Of a stretch of DNA of 64,000 nucleotides, positions 46,594 through 55,401 are shown one piece after another; within the stretch, counting starts at the first letter, position 1; each line of letters begins with the position of its first letter. Made by a program: the position numbers and the translations under genes. This stretch comes from Armatimonadota bacterium (GTDB lineage Bacteria > Sysuimicrobiota > Sysuimicrobiia > Sysuimicrobiales > Sysuimicrobiaceae): the NCBI GenBank assembly GCA_025059775.1, contig JANXCW010000002.1:62001-126000 (forward strand), written 5' to 3'. The notes under the pieces are model-generated. The model was not told the DNA's origin. It made no database searches and saw only the letters and a program-made list of their open reading frames with translations.

Positions 46594-48429
46594 ATGGTGC
46601 CAGAATGGCCCCGGAATCGGGCTCTCGTGCGGTGGGTGGAGGAGGTGGCTGAGCTCACCCGGCCGGAACGGATCCATTGGTGCGACGGGTCCCGGGAGGA
46701 GTACGAACAGCTGTGCCATATTCTGGTCCACAGGGGGACCTTCGTTCCATTGAACCCGAAGAGGCGGCCGGGATGCTACGCGGCTTTTTCCGACCCCTCG
46801 GACACCGCCCGGGTGGAGGAACGCACCTTCGTGTGCACCCGGCGGCGGGAAGACGCGGGCCCCACCAATCTCTGGGTGGATCCCCAGGAGATGAAGCGCA
46901 CCCTGAAGCACCTCCTCCGGGGATGCATGCGGGGCCGCACGCTCTACGTGATCCCCTTCAGCATGGGTCCCCTGGGCTCGCCCTATGCCCGGTTCGGGGT
47001 TCAGATCACGGACTCCGAGTACGTAGTGGTGAACATGCGGATCATGACCCGCATGGGACGCAGGGTACTGGAAGCCCTAGGGACGGGGGAGTTCGTCCGG
47101 TGCCTGCACTCCGTGGGCGTTCCCCTCCGGCCCGGAGAACGGGACGTCCCCTGGCCCTGCAACGCCACCAAATACATCGTGCACTTCCCAGAGGAACGCC
47201 TCATAGTCTCCTTCGGCAGCGGTTACGGCGGAAACGCGCTGCTGGGTAAGAAGTCCCTCGCCCTTCGCCTGGCCAGTTGGATGGCTCGGGAGGAGGGGTG
47301 GTTGGCGGAGCACATGCTGATCCTGGGCGTTCGCTCCCCGGAGGGGGAGAAGACGTACCTGGGCGCCGCGTTCCCCAGCGCCAGCGGCAAGACGAACTTC
47401 GCCATGCTGGTGCCGCCCCCGAGCTTCCGGCGCCGGGGCTGGACGGTCACCACCGTGGGGGATGATATCGCATGGATCTTTCCACAACCGGACGGTACCC
47501 TCCGGGCCATCAATCCGGAGACCGGGTTCTTTGGGGTTGCCCCTGGCACCAACTGGGAGACCAACCCCAACGCCATGGCCACCGTGGAGCGTGACACCAT
47601 CTTCACCAACGTGGCCCTCACTCCGGATGGAGATGTGTGGTGGGAGGGGCTCACGGAAGCCCCGCCCCCGGGGCTCTTGGACTGGCGGCGGCAGCCATAC
47701 GATCCGGAGCGCGGACAGCCCGCGGCTCACCCCAACGCCCGGTTCACCGCTCCCGCCCACCAGTGTCCCTCCATGGATCCCGCGTGGGAGGATCCCGAAG
47801 GGGTACCGGTGAGCGGGTTCATCTTCGGCTCCCGGCGCGGCGATACGGTTCCCCTCGTGTATCAGGCGGTGAACTGGTACTTCGGCGTGTACCTGGCGGC
47901 CACCATGGGGGCGGAGACCACCGCGGCAGCCGCGGGCGAGGTGGGGCGGGTACGCCGGGATCCGTTTGCCATGTTGCCCTTCTGCGGTTACCACATGGGA
48001 GATTACTTCCACCATTGGCTCCAGTTCGGCCGGGAGCTCCCGAACCCGCCCCGCATCTTCTTCGTGAACTGGTTCCGGAGGGGACCCGACGGGAGGTACC
48101 TCTGGCCGGGCTACGGGGAGAACATGCGGGTCCTGCGGTGGATCGTGGAGCGGGTGCGGGGCCGCGCGTACGCGGTGGAGAGCCCCATCGGCTGGATGCC
48201 CCGTTACGAGGATCTGGACTGGGAGGGACTGGGGTTCAGCCGGGAGCAGTTCGGGCGTCTCATGCGGGTGGACCGGACCGAGTGGATGCAGGAGATCCGC
48301 GCGCATGAGGAGCTCCTCACCCTCCTGTACGATCGCCTCCCAAAGGAGTTCCTCTTCATCCGGGAGCTTCTGCGCAGCAGCCTGTGGCGCTCTCCGGAAC
48401 GCTGGAGCTCCGTTGTGGAGCCGGAGTAA
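46594..48429 (+). CDS. pckG: Phosphoenolpyruvate carboxykinase (GTP), P-loop Cys replaced by Ser
   Basis: PEPCK interconverts oxaloacetate and PEP with GTP and commits carbon to gluconeogenesis. The 611 residues have GTP-type family length and the conserved [14 protein letters not shown] and [14 protein letters not shown] regions. The active-site loop reads [11 protein letters not shown] (260-270): the reactive Cys normally in FPSACGKTN is Ser264. The metal-binding and PEP-binding residues otherwise look intact, so it is probably active. The gene stands between a sigma factor and a ZIP transporter. With ppdK close by and aceA upstream it marks a gluconeogenic set. Confidence 0.96.
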   Translation: MVPEWPRNRALVRWVEEVAELTRPERIHWCDGSREEYEQLCHILVHRGTFVPLNPKRRPGCYAAFSDPSDTARVEERTFVCTRRREDAGPTNLWVDPQEMKRTLKHLLRGCMRGRTLYVIPFSMGPLGSPYARFGVQITDSEYVVVNMRIMTRMGRRVLEALGTGEFVRCLHSVGVPLRPGERDVPWPCNATKYIVHFPEERLIVSFGSGYGGNALLGKKSLALRLASWMAREEGWLAEHMLILGVRSPEGEKTYLGAAFPSASGKTNFAMLVPPPSFRRRGWTVTTVGDDIAWIFPQPDGTLRAINPETGFFGVAPGTNWETNPNAMATVERDTIFTNVALTPDGDVWWEGLTEAPPPGLLDWRRQPYDPERGQPAAHPNARFTAPAHQCPSMDPAWEDPEGVPVSGFIFGSRRGDTVPLVYQAVNWYFGVYLAATMGAETTAAAAGEVGRVRRDPFAMLPFCGYHMGDYFHHWLQFGRELPNPPRIFFVNWFRRGPDGRYLWPGYGENMRVLRWIVERVRGRAYAVESPIGWMPRYEDLDWEGLGFSREQFGRLMRVDRTEWMQEIRAHEELLTLLYDRLPKEFLFIRELLRSSLWRSPERWSSVVEPE

Positions 48430-48493
48430 CCCTTGGCCCGCCGAATACGGATCGCACGGATCCCCTTACCGACGTTCTTCAGAATCGACGAAA

Positions 48494-48527
48494 CCGCTAC
48501 CCCGCGCCTATCCTAGTGCGGGAGCGG
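48494..48527 (+). promoter_or_regulatory. Inverted repeat around a possible ZIP-gene promoter
   Basis: CCGCT-CCCGC and GCGGG-AGCGG form an imperfect ten-base inverted repeat (48494-48505 with a two-base bulge, and 48518-48527) flanking TATCCT (48509-48514). A weak -35, TCGACG, lies 18 bases further upstream. The arrangement suits a metal-responsive repressor site. Confidence 0.35.
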
Positions 48528-48533
48528 GGAAGC

Positions 48534-49277
48534 GTGCCCCACAGCGGCCTTGGATCGGTCTTCCTGTATGCCCTGGGAACCGCGGTGTGCACGGGGTTCG
48601 GGGCCGTCCCCTTCCTGGTCTATCGGAACGCCACGCGCACCTGGCTTGGGGCCTTCAACGCGGCGGCTGCAGGGGTCATGCTGGCCGCCAGCTTCGGGCT
48701 CCTCCAGGAAGGTTCGCACTACCACCTGGGGCGCACGCTCTTGGGGGCCCTGGTGGGCATCGGCTTCATCGCCTGGAGCTCGAACGCCCTGCGGCGGCGG
48801 GAAGACCTGCGTCTGGGGAATCTGTCCGGCGGGGAAGCCCGCAAGGCGCTCCTCGTGGTGGGCGTGATGACCCTGCACTCCTTCACGGAGGGGATCGGGA
48901 TCGGCGTCTCCTTCAGCGGTGGGGAGGAACTCGGTCTCTTCATCGCCCTCGCCATCGCCGTGCACAACATCCCGGAAGGCCTCGCCATCAGCCTGGTGCT
49001 GGTGCCCCGGGGGGTTTCCGTCTGGCAGGCCGCGGGGTGGAGCATCTTCAGCAGCCTCCCCCAGCCCCTCCTTGCCCCTCCCGCCTACCTCTTCGTGGAG
49101 GTCTTCCGGGCCCACCTGCCCACGGGGCTTGGGTTCGCGGCAGGGGCCATGATCTGGATGGTGCTCTCGGAGATCCTGCCGGACGCCTTGCTGGACGCCT
49201 CCCAGAGGCTCGTGGCCACCACCGTGACCCTCACGGCCCTGGCCATGGTAGCTTTCCAGGCCCTCCTCCGGGCCTGA
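48534..49277 (+). CDS. ZIP-family metal transporter
   Basis: ZIP proteins import zinc and other divalent metals. From the GTG at 48534 the product has 247 residues and eight predicted membrane segments. The metal-site motifs HSFTEGIGIG in helix 4 and HNIPEGLAI in helix 5 are clear, and the intervening loop is short. The closest general type is ZupT/GufA. The frame extends upstream to 48384, inside pckG, but those residues are not conserved; a GTG at 48516 is a second option. It is followed by the convergent ppdK. Confidence 0.9.
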   Translation: MPHSGLGSVFLYALGTAVCTGFGAVPFLVYRNATRTWLGAFNAAAAGVMLAASFGLLQEGSHYHLGRTLLGALVGIGFIAWSSNALRRREDLRLGNLSGGEARKALLVVGVMTLHSFTEGIGIGVSFSGGEELGLFIALAIAVHNIPEGLAISLVLVPRGVSVWQAAGWSIFSSLPQPLLAPPAYLFVEVFRAHLPTGLGFAAGAMIWMVLSEILPDALLDASQRLVATTVTLTALAMVAFQALLRA

Positions 49278-49287
49278 GGGGCCAGCG

Positions 49288-51951
49288 TTACACGTCCCGG
49301 ACCCCTTCCCCCAAGGCCGCCTGGGCCGCCGCGAGCCGGGCCACGGGTACCCGGTAGGGGGAGCAGGAGACGTAGTCCAGTCCCACCGTGTAGCAGAACC
49401 GGACGCTGCTGGGCTCTCCCCCATGCTCCCCGCAGATCCCCACCACGAGATCCGGCCTGGCCCCACGCCCCCGCTCGGTCCCCATCTGTACCAGCTGCCC
49501 TACTCCCTCCCGGTCCAGCACCTGGAAGGGATCCTCAGGGAGGATCTTCTGGTCGAGATAGCGGGGCAGAAATCTGCCCGCGTCGTCCCGACTCATCCCG
49601 AAGGTGAACTGGGTGAGGTCGTTGGTGCCGAAGCTGAAGAACTCCGCCACCTCCGCGATCTGGTCCGCCACCAAGGCCGCCCGGGGCACCTCGATCATGG
49701 TCCCCACCCGGTAGGGGATCTGCTGCCCCGTACGCTCCATCACCTCCCGGGCCACCCGGTGCACGATCTCCGCCTGGGCTCGTAGCTCGTTGAGGTCCGA
49801 GACGAGGGGAATCATCACCTCCGGCTCCACGTGCACCCCTTCCGCCTGGCAGAGGGCGGCGGCTTCGAAGATGGCCCGGGCCTGCATCTCCGTGATCTCC
49901 GGATAGAGGATCCCCAGCCGGCACCCCCGCAGGCCCATCATGGGGTTGAACTCCCGAAGGGCGGCGACCTTCTGCCGAAGGGCCTCCACGGACACCCCGA
50001 TGCGCTCCGCGGTCTCCCGGATGGCCTCCTCCTCCTGGGGCAGGAACTCGTGGAGGGGGGGGTCCAGGGTGCGGATCACCACCGGGTATCCGTCCATGGC
50101 CCGGAAGATCTCCACGAAATCCTGCCGCTGAAGGGGCTCGATCTTCGCGAGGGCCCTCTGCCGTTCCTCCGGGGTGGTGGCCATGATCATCTCCCGCATG
50201 GCGTAGATGCGGTCGCCGGTGAAGAACATGTGTTCCGTGCGGCACAGCCCGATTCCCTCCGCCCCGAACTGCCGGGCCCGGCGGGCGTCCTGGGGGGTGT
50301 CCGCGTTGGCCCGGACGCCCATGGTGCGGAACTCATCCACCCACTGCATGAAGGTGCGGAACTCCTCCGTCAGGGCCGGTTCCCGGGTAGGGAGCTCCCC
50401 TAGGAACACCTCGCCCGTTCCTCCGTCCACGGTGATCCACTCCCCGGCCCGGACCACCCTCCCGTTGACCCGCATCTCGCGGGTTTCCGGATGGATCACC
50501 AAGGCCTCCGCGCCCACCACGCAGGGCTTGCCCATGCCCCGGGCCACCACCGCGGCGTGGGAGGTCATTCCGCCCCGGGCGGTAAGCACCGCGCGCGCCG
50601 CCACCATGCCGTGGAAGTCCTCTGGGGAGGTCTCCGTGCGCACCAGGATCACCTTCTCTCCCCGGGCCGCCCGCTGCTCCGCCTCGTCTGGGTCGAACAC
50701 CACCTGCCCGCTCGCGGCTCCTGGAGAGGCGGGAAGTCCGCGGGCGAGGAAGCGCCCGTCCCGATGGGCCATCGCGCGCGCGGCTTCGTCCACCGTGGGG
50801 TGTAGGAGCTGGGCGAGCTGCTCCGGATCCACCCGGAGAACCGCGGTTCTCCGGTCGATGAGCCCCTCCCGGACCATGTCCACCGCGATGCGCACCGCGG
50901 CCGCTCCCGTGCGTTTGCCGGACCGGGTCTGCAGCATCCACAGCCGGCCGTTCTCGATGGTGAACTCCACGTCCTGCATGTCCCGGTAGTGCCGCTCCAG
51001 GAGTTCCGCCACCCGCACGAACTCCCGGTACACCTCCGGCATCTCCTCCGCCAGCTGCGCGATGGGTTTCGGGGTGCGGATGCCTGCCACCACATCCTCC
51101 CCCTGGGCCTGCGGGAGGTACTCCCCGTACAGATGCTTCTCCCCCGTCACGGGGTTGCGGGTGAAGGCCACGCCCGTAGCGGACCGCGGGCCCAGATTCC
51201 CGAACACCATGGCCTGTACGTTCACCGCGGTCCCCAGGGTGTCCGGGATCCGGTGCACCCGCCGGTAGTCCACGGCACGCTTGCCCATCCAGGAGTCGAA
51301 CACCGCGGCGATGGCGAGCCGCAGCTGCTCATAAGGATCCCGCGGCACCTCCCGACCCGTGTGCTCCCGGATGAGCTCCTGAAACCGCCTGCAGAGCTCC
51401 CTGAGCTCCTCCGCGGTGAGGTCCGTGTCCTGACGCGGCTCCTCCCCCCGGTGCTTGTACGCCTCCAGCACCCGCTCGAAGACCTCGCCGGGCACGTCCA
51501 GGACGATGCGGCCGAACATCTGCAAAAACCGCCGGTACGCGTCGTAGGCGAAGCGGGGATTCCCGGAGATACGGCCGAGACCCTCTGCCACCTCGTCGTT
51601 CATGCCCAGGTTCAGCACCGTGTCCATCATCCCGGGCATGCTGAACTTGGCTCCCGAGCGCACGGAGACCAAAAGCGGCTGGCTGGGATCCCCGAAACGT
51701 TTGCCCGTGCGCGCCTCCACCTCCCGTAGGGCCTCCAGCACCTGTTCCCACAGTCCCTCCGGCAGCCGACGGCCCGCCTCGTAGTATGCGTTGCAGGCCT
51801 CCGTGGTGATCACGAACCCGGGAGGGACCGGAACACCCGCTCGGGTCATCTCCGCAAGGCCCGCGCCCTTACCGCCCAGCAGATCCCGAAGGGCTTCGCC
51901 TCCTTCCTCAAACCGGTAAACCCACTTCCTGCCCATTCCGCACCCCCACAC
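49288..51951 (-). CDS. ppdK: Pyruvate, phosphate dikinase
   Basis: PPDK interconverts pyruvate, ATP and phosphate with PEP, AMP and pyrophosphate. The 887 residues contain the ATP-grasp domain (GGKGAGLAEM, then SVRSGAKFSMPGMMDT), the swivelling phosphohistidine domain with GGMTSHAAVVARGMG, and the PEP-binding barrel with GLRGCRLGI and FGTNDLTQ and a CGEHGGEPSS near the end. I start at the GTG 51951, which has AGGAGG eight bases upstream; an in-frame ATG at 51936 is also possible. Together with pckG it provides two routes to PEP. Confidence 0.96.
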   Translation of the reverse strand: MWGCGMGRKWVYRFEEGGEALRDLLGGKGAGLAEMTRAGVPVPPGFVITTEACNAYYEAGRRLPEGLWEQVLEALREVEARTGKRFGDPSQPLLVSVRSGAKFSMPGMMDTVLNLGMNDEVAEGLGRISGNPRFAYDAYRRFLQMFGRIVLDVPGEVFERVLEAYKHRGEEPRQDTDLTAEELRELCRRFQELIREHTGREVPRDPYEQLRLAIAAVFDSWMGKRAVDYRRVHRIPDTLGTAVNVQAMVFGNLGPRSATGVAFTRNPVTGEKHLYGEYLPQAQGEDVVAGIRTPKPIAQLAEEMPEVYREFVRVAELLERHYRDMQDVEFTIENGRLWMLQTRSGKRTGAAAVRIAVDMVREGLIDRRTAVLRVDPEQLAQLLHPTVDEAARAMAHRDGRFLARGLPASPGAASGQVVFDPDEAEQRAARGEKVILVRTETSPEDFHGMVAARAVLTARGGMTSHAAVVARGMGKPCVVGAEALVIHPETREMRVNGRVVRAGEWITVDGGTGEVFLGELPTREPALTEEFRTFMQWVDEFRTMGVRANADTPQDARRARQFGAEGIGLCRTEHMFFTGDRIYAMREMIMATTPEERQRALAKIEPLQRQDFVEIFRAMDGYPVVIRTLDPPLHEFLPQEEEAIRETAERIGVSVEALRQKVAALREFNPMMGLRGCRLGILYPEITEMQARAIFEAAALCQAEGVHVEPEVMIPLVSDLNELRAQAEIVHRVAREVMERTGQQIPYRVGTMIEVPRAALVADQIAEVAEFFSFGTNDLTQFTFGMSRDDAGRFLPRYLDQKILPEDPFQVLDREGVGQLVQMGTERGRGARPDLVVGICGEHGGEPSSVRFCYTVGLDYVSCSPYRVPVARLAAAQAALGEGVRDV

Positions 51952-52024
51952 GGTTGTTCCCTCCTAAAGCCTACACGTCTCCCAGGGGATTGCGCATCCC
52001 ACGGCGAATGGAAAATTTCAGGCC

Positions 52025-53026
52025 ATGCCGACCCTGGCCCTCGTGGGAGACGTGATGCTGGGCCGCGGGGTCAACGTCCTGATCCCGCGTCGGTCCCCCG
52101 AGTGGTTTTGGGGAGATGTGCTGCCCGTGCTTCGGGCGGCGGATGCGGTGCTTGCAAATCTGGAGTGTGCCCTCACCACGCACCGCCGCCCGTGGAGGAA
52201 GACCCCCAAGGTCTTCCACTTCCGCGCAGATCCCGCGGCGGTAGAGGTCCTCCGGGCCGGGGGAATCCGGTGCGTGAGCCTCGCGAACAACCATGTGCTG
52301 GACTACGACGTCCCGGGTCTGCTGGACACCCTCCGGTACCTGGACGAGGCGGGCATCGCGCATGCGGGCGCGGGCCGCAACCGGGAGGAGGCGGAAGCCC
52401 CGGCCCTGATGGAGGTGGGAGGGATCCGGGTGGGCGTTCTCTCCGCCACGGACAACGAGCCCCCCTTCGCCGCAGGACCGGACGAGCCGGGCACCAACTA
52501 CCTGGAGATCCGGACGGACCCCGACACCCTGGGCCGCGTGGAGGGCTGGATCGCCCGGGCCCGCCAGGCCGGTGCGCAGCTCGTGGTGCTCTCCCTCCAC
52601 TGGGGTCCCAACATGGTTCTCGTCCCCCCCTCCCCCTTCCGGGCCTTCGCCCGGGAGGTGACCCGCCGGGGTGTGGACCTGGTGCACGGGCACTCCGCCC
52701 ACGTCTTCCAGGGGGTGGAACGGTTCGGCCGCCGGCTCGTGCTCTACGACACGGGGGACTTCCTGGACGACTACGCGGTAGACCCGGAACTGCGCAACGA
52801 CTGGTCCTTTGTGTTCCTCGTGGAATTCGATGCCACCACCCTCCGCCGTCTGCAGCTCGTTCCCGTGCGGCTACACTACGCCCGGGTGACGCTCGCCCAA
52901 GGGGAGGAGTTCGCCGCCATCTGCCAGCGCATGAAGGTCCTCTCCGCCGCCTTCGGCACCCACCTCCGGCAGACTCCGGCCGGCCTGGAGCTCCTGCTGG
53001 CAGAGGCGGGATCTCAGGCGAGGTAG
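52025..53026 (+). CDS. CapA/PgsA-family metallophosphatase-like protein
   Basis: The 333-residue product belongs to the family of PgsA/CapA, known for poly-gamma-glutamate export in Bacillus, but most members have no proven role. Motifs are GDVMLGRGV (8-16), ANLECALT, SLANNHVLDYD, SLHWGPNM and VHGHSAHVFQG, which match the calcineurin-like metal site. There is no signal peptide or membrane anchor, unlike true PgsA, so a cytoplasmic phosphatase role is more likely. The ATG has no ribosome binding site. The last 13 bases overlap the convergent eRF1-like gene. No other capsule genes are near. Confidence 0.85.
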   Translation: MPTLALVGDVMLGRGVNVLIPRRSPEWFWGDVLPVLRAADAVLANLECALTTHRRPWRKTPKVFHFRADPAAVEVLRAGGIRCVSLANNHVLDYDVPGLLDTLRYLDEAGIAHAGAGRNREEAEAPALMEVGGIRVGVLSATDNEPPFAAGPDEPGTNYLEIRTDPDTLGRVEGWIARARQAGAQLVVLSLHWGPNMVLVPPSPFRAFAREVTRRGVDLVHGHSAHVFQGVERFGRRLVLYDTGDFLDDYAVDPELRNDWSFVFLVEFDATTLRRLQLVPVRLHYARVTLAQGEEFAAICQRMKVLSAAFGTHLRQTPAGLELLLAEAGSQAR

Positions 53027-54174
53027 CGGAGCAGGGCGCCGATGCCGCCGTGCAACCGCAGGATGGGTTGCGGGTTGACGAGCTCGATTCCCGCGTGGTT
53101 GCGATGCGCAAGAAGGGGCAACACCTGCGTGAGCCAGGTGCGCATCATCACCGCCCCACACACGGGACAGATCTCGGCGGGCCGGGCGCTTACGTATCCG
53201 CAGCCCGGGCACTCCACCACCTCCGCCTCCAGTTCCCGGTCCACCACCAGCAGCTGCACCTGCCGCCGTACGAGGGCCTCCAGGGTGGAGGCCAGTCCCA
53301 GAACCCCTCTCCCCTGGCCGCTCCGATCCACCAGCTCCTGAACCCGCTCCGCCTCGCGCTGACGCTCCGCCTGCCGCGCCACCTCCAGGACCCGCTCCCG
53401 GATCTGCGGCCATTCCTCAAGGGGCGAGGGGAGAGGCACGACCGCCACCACCTTCCGGGCTGCGGATTCGGGGAGCTGATCCCGGACGGCGAAGGCCGCC
53501 TCCTCCGGTCCACCGAGGAGGAGCCGTTCGATTCGCCGCTCCTCCACGAACCGCGCGGCCGCGTCCGCCACCCCCGTCCAGAACCGGCGCAGATGGTCGT
53601 CCACCCGGGCCTCGAAGGTGTCCCGCTGGGCGCCCCGGGTGGCCCCTGTCCCTAGGCGTCCGGTAAAGGTGGGGGGGCGCCCCGCGGTGAACCGCCAGCT
53701 GGTGGTATCCAGTTCCAGGGTCTCCTCCTCGATCAGGCTCGCGGATCCGAGGTAGGCCACGAGCAGCCGTGCGTGGTCCCGGTGCACGATGAGGATGGCG
53801 TGGGGCTCGTACTCGTCCATGGCCCACAGGAGGGGCCACACGTCCGGCCGGCCGTAGCGGACCCGGTTCAGAAGCGGCACGGGAAGCACGTACTCCCGCC
53901 AGAGATCCGAGGCCGCGAAGAGGGCGAGGCCTCGTCCCTGCAGCCGGCTGTCCCGAAGGTACTGGACGATCCGGTCGGCCACCTCCTTGGCCGACCGCCG
54001 TTCCTCCCTGGGGAGCTGCTCCACCACCTCGTGCAGGGCGTGCCGCGCCCAGATGCGCCAGGCGGGCTCAGGCCGCTGGTTTTCAGGCTTGGTGGGATCC
54101 ACATCCAGGCAGATGGAGAGCACGTCCCGCCGGGACAGGCTCACGAGGTTCTCCAGATCCCCAGCCTCGAGCAT
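53014..54174 (-). CDS. Bacterial eRF1/Vms1-like protein with zinc ribbon
   Basis: The 386 residues resemble bacterial and archaeal eRF1-family (baeRF/VLRF1) proteins. The N-terminal part has SICLDVDPTKPENQ. The middle contains a loop rich in Gly and Thr with GAQ (181-183), where eRF1 proteins carry GGQ. An eRF1 domain-3-like alpha/beta unit with LLLGGPEEAAFAV (about 218-230) follows, then a helical stretch. A C4 zinc ribbon sits at Cys322, 325, 336 and 339. Related proteins release peptides from stalled ribosomes (Vms1/VLRF1); whether this one does is inference. The start ATG follows GGAGG by six bases and a palindromic promoter element. Confidence 0.75.
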   Translation of the reverse strand: MLEAGDLENLVSLSRRDVLSICLDVDPTKPENQRPEPAWRIWARHALHEVVEQLPREERRSAKEVADRIVQYLRDSRLQGRGLALFAASDLWREYVLPVPLLNRVRYGRPDVWPLLWAMDEYEPHAILIVHRDHARLLVAYLGSASLIEEETLELDTTSWRFTAGRPPTFTGRLGTGATRGAQRDTFEARVDDHLRRFWTGVADAAARFVEERRIERLLLGGPEEAAFAVRDQLPESAARKVVAVVPLPSPLEEWPQIRERVLEVARQAERQREAERVQELVDRSGQGRGVLGLASTLEALVRRQVQLLVVDRELEAEVVECPGCGYVSARPAEICPVCGAVMMRTWLTQVLPLLAHRNHAGIELVNPQPILRLHGGIGALLRYLA

Positions 54175-54203
54175 GTCTCACCTCCGAAGCCGTACCATGC
54201 CTC

Positions 54204-54237
54204 GGAACAGTATCTTCACTGTTCCCTCCGTGCGCAA
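54204..54237 (-). promoter_or_regulatory. Promoter with palindromic operator before the eRF1-like gene
   Basis: A perfect eight-base inverted repeat, GGAACAGT-N6-ACTGTTCC (54204-54225), covers a GATACT -10 (54209-54214, minus strand). A TTGCGC -35 lies 17 bases upstream (54232-54237). There is no U tract, so it is not a terminator of the alcohol dehydrogenase gene. It looks like a repressor operator, but I do not recognise the regulator. Confidence 0.55.
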
Positions 54238-54243
54238 GAGCGT

Positions 54244-55236
54244 TCAGGTCCGCACCACGAGGACCGCGGCCCCGCGGCGAATGCGGCCAAGGCGGAGATC
54301 CTCCAGGGCCCGGTTGGCCTCCTCCAGGGGATACGGCTGCACCTCCGTGCGTACGGGCACCTGAGGGGCCAAGCGCAGGAACTCCTCTCCGTCACGCCGG
54401 GTGAGGTTGGCCACACTCCGGAGCACCCGCTCGCGCCACAAGAGCTCATAGGGGAACGAGGGGATAGCTGTCATGTGGATCCCGCCGCACACCACCACCC
54501 CGCCCGGAGCCACGGCCCGGAGGGCCAGGGGCACCAGCTCCCCTGCGGGGGCAAAGAGGATGGCGGCATCCAGCTCTTCCGGAGGTGACTGCGTGCTATC
54601 CCCGGCCCAGACCGCGCCCAGCTCCAAGGCAAACCGCTGGGCATCGAGGTCCCCAGGCCTCGTGAAGGCGAACACCCGCCGTCCCTGGTATCGGGCCACC
54701 TGGGTCAGGATGTGGGCGGCGGCTCCGAACCCGTAAATCCCCAGGCGCTCCGCGTCCCCGGTCATGCGGAGGCATCGGTAGCCGATGAGCCCCGCGCACA
54801 GCAGCGGGGCGGCCTCCAGATCCGGGTACGCCCCGGGAATCGGGAAGCAGTAGCGGGCGTCCGCCACCACGTACTCCGCATACCCTCCGTCCAGGTGATA
54901 CCCGGTGAAGCGCGCGTGGGGGCACAGGTTCTCCTGTCCCCGCCGGCAGTACCGGCACTCCCCGCAGGTCCAACCCAGCCAGGGGACCCCGACCCGGTCT
55001 CCCTCCTGAATCCCTCCCACGCCTTCTCCTACCTGCACCACGGTCCCCACGATCTGGTGTCCAAGTACGAGGGGGAGCCTGGGATTTGCGAGTTCCCCCT
55101 GCAGGATGTGAAGGTCCGTGCGACAGACTCCGCACGCATGCACCCGGAGGAGCACCTGGCCCCTAAGAGGGAGGAGGATCTCCCGCTCCACCAGCTGGAG
55201 GGGGGAGCGGAGATCCGGCAGAACCATAGCCCGCAT
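54244..55236 (-). CDS. Zinc-dependent alcohol dehydrogenase, MDR family
   Basis: The product of 330 residues is an NAD(P)-dependent medium-chain dehydrogenase. Catalytic zinc ligands are Cys38, His60 and Cys147; the structural zinc ligands are Cys91, 94, 97 and 105. The coenzyme-binding motif is GIYGFGAAAH (166-175). The pattern fits AdhP/AdhT-like alcohol dehydrogenases of thermophilic bacilli. The start ATG 55236 lies behind an AGGAGCTGGGAAG stretch; ATG 55227 is an alternative. A longer frame to 55359 is a translation of the tRNA-Pro gene and not real. Confidence 0.9.
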   Translation of the reverse strand: MRAMVLPDLRSPLQLVEREILLPLRGQVLLRVHACGVCRTDLHILQGELANPRLPLVLGHQIVGTVVQVGEGVGGIQEGDRVGVPWLGWTCGECRYCRRGQENLCPHARFTGYHLDGGYAEYVVADARYCFPIPGAYPDLEAAPLLCAGLIGYRCLRMTGDAERLGIYGFGAAAHILTQVARYQGRRVFAFTRPGDLDAQRFALELGAVWAGDSTQSPPEELDAAILFAPAGELVPLALRAVAPGGVVVCGGIHMTAIPSFPYELLWRERVLRSVANLTRRDGEEFLRLAPQVPVRTEVQPYPLEEANRALEDLRLGRIRRGAAVLVVRT

Positions 55237-55288
55237 GGTCTTCCCAGCTCCTGGGGGCAAGCGGTCTGAGCACGAAGAGGACCGCATC

Positions 55289-55365
55289 TGGTCGGGCCGG
55301 CCGGATTTGAACCGGCGACCTCCTGAACCCCATTCAGGTGCGCTCCCAGGCTGCGCCACGGCCCG
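55289..55365 (-). tRNA. tRNA-Pro (anticodon GGG)
   Basis: This 77-base minus-strand tRNA has acceptor arms CGGGCCG and CGGCCCG, an encoded CCA and the anticodon stem CCTGA/TCAGG around loop ATGGGGT. The T arm GGTTCAAATCC is standard. It reads CCC and CCU codons. An extended -10 promoter lies just upstream. Confidence 0.97.
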
Positions 55366-55379
55366 ATGCGGCTAGGAGG

Positions 55380-55388
55380 ATTATATCA
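55380..55388 (-). promoter_or_regulatory. Extended -10 promoter of tRNA-Pro
   Basis: TGA-TATAAT on the minus strand lies 14 bases before the mature tRNA 5' end, a perfect -10 with an extended TG. The same AT-rich bases precede the divergent DUF2939 gene. Confidence 0.65.
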
Positions 55389-55401
55389 TGGAGGCTGCAG
55401 C

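Noticed and set aside
54204-54225. Palindrome read as a terminator of the alcohol dehydrogenase gene.
   Set aside because: The stem is only eight bases, is not GC-rich and has no U tract on either strand.
55237-55359. N-terminal extension of the alcohol dehydrogenase beginning MAQPGSAPEWGSGG.
   Set aside because: It is the translation of the tRNA-Pro gene.
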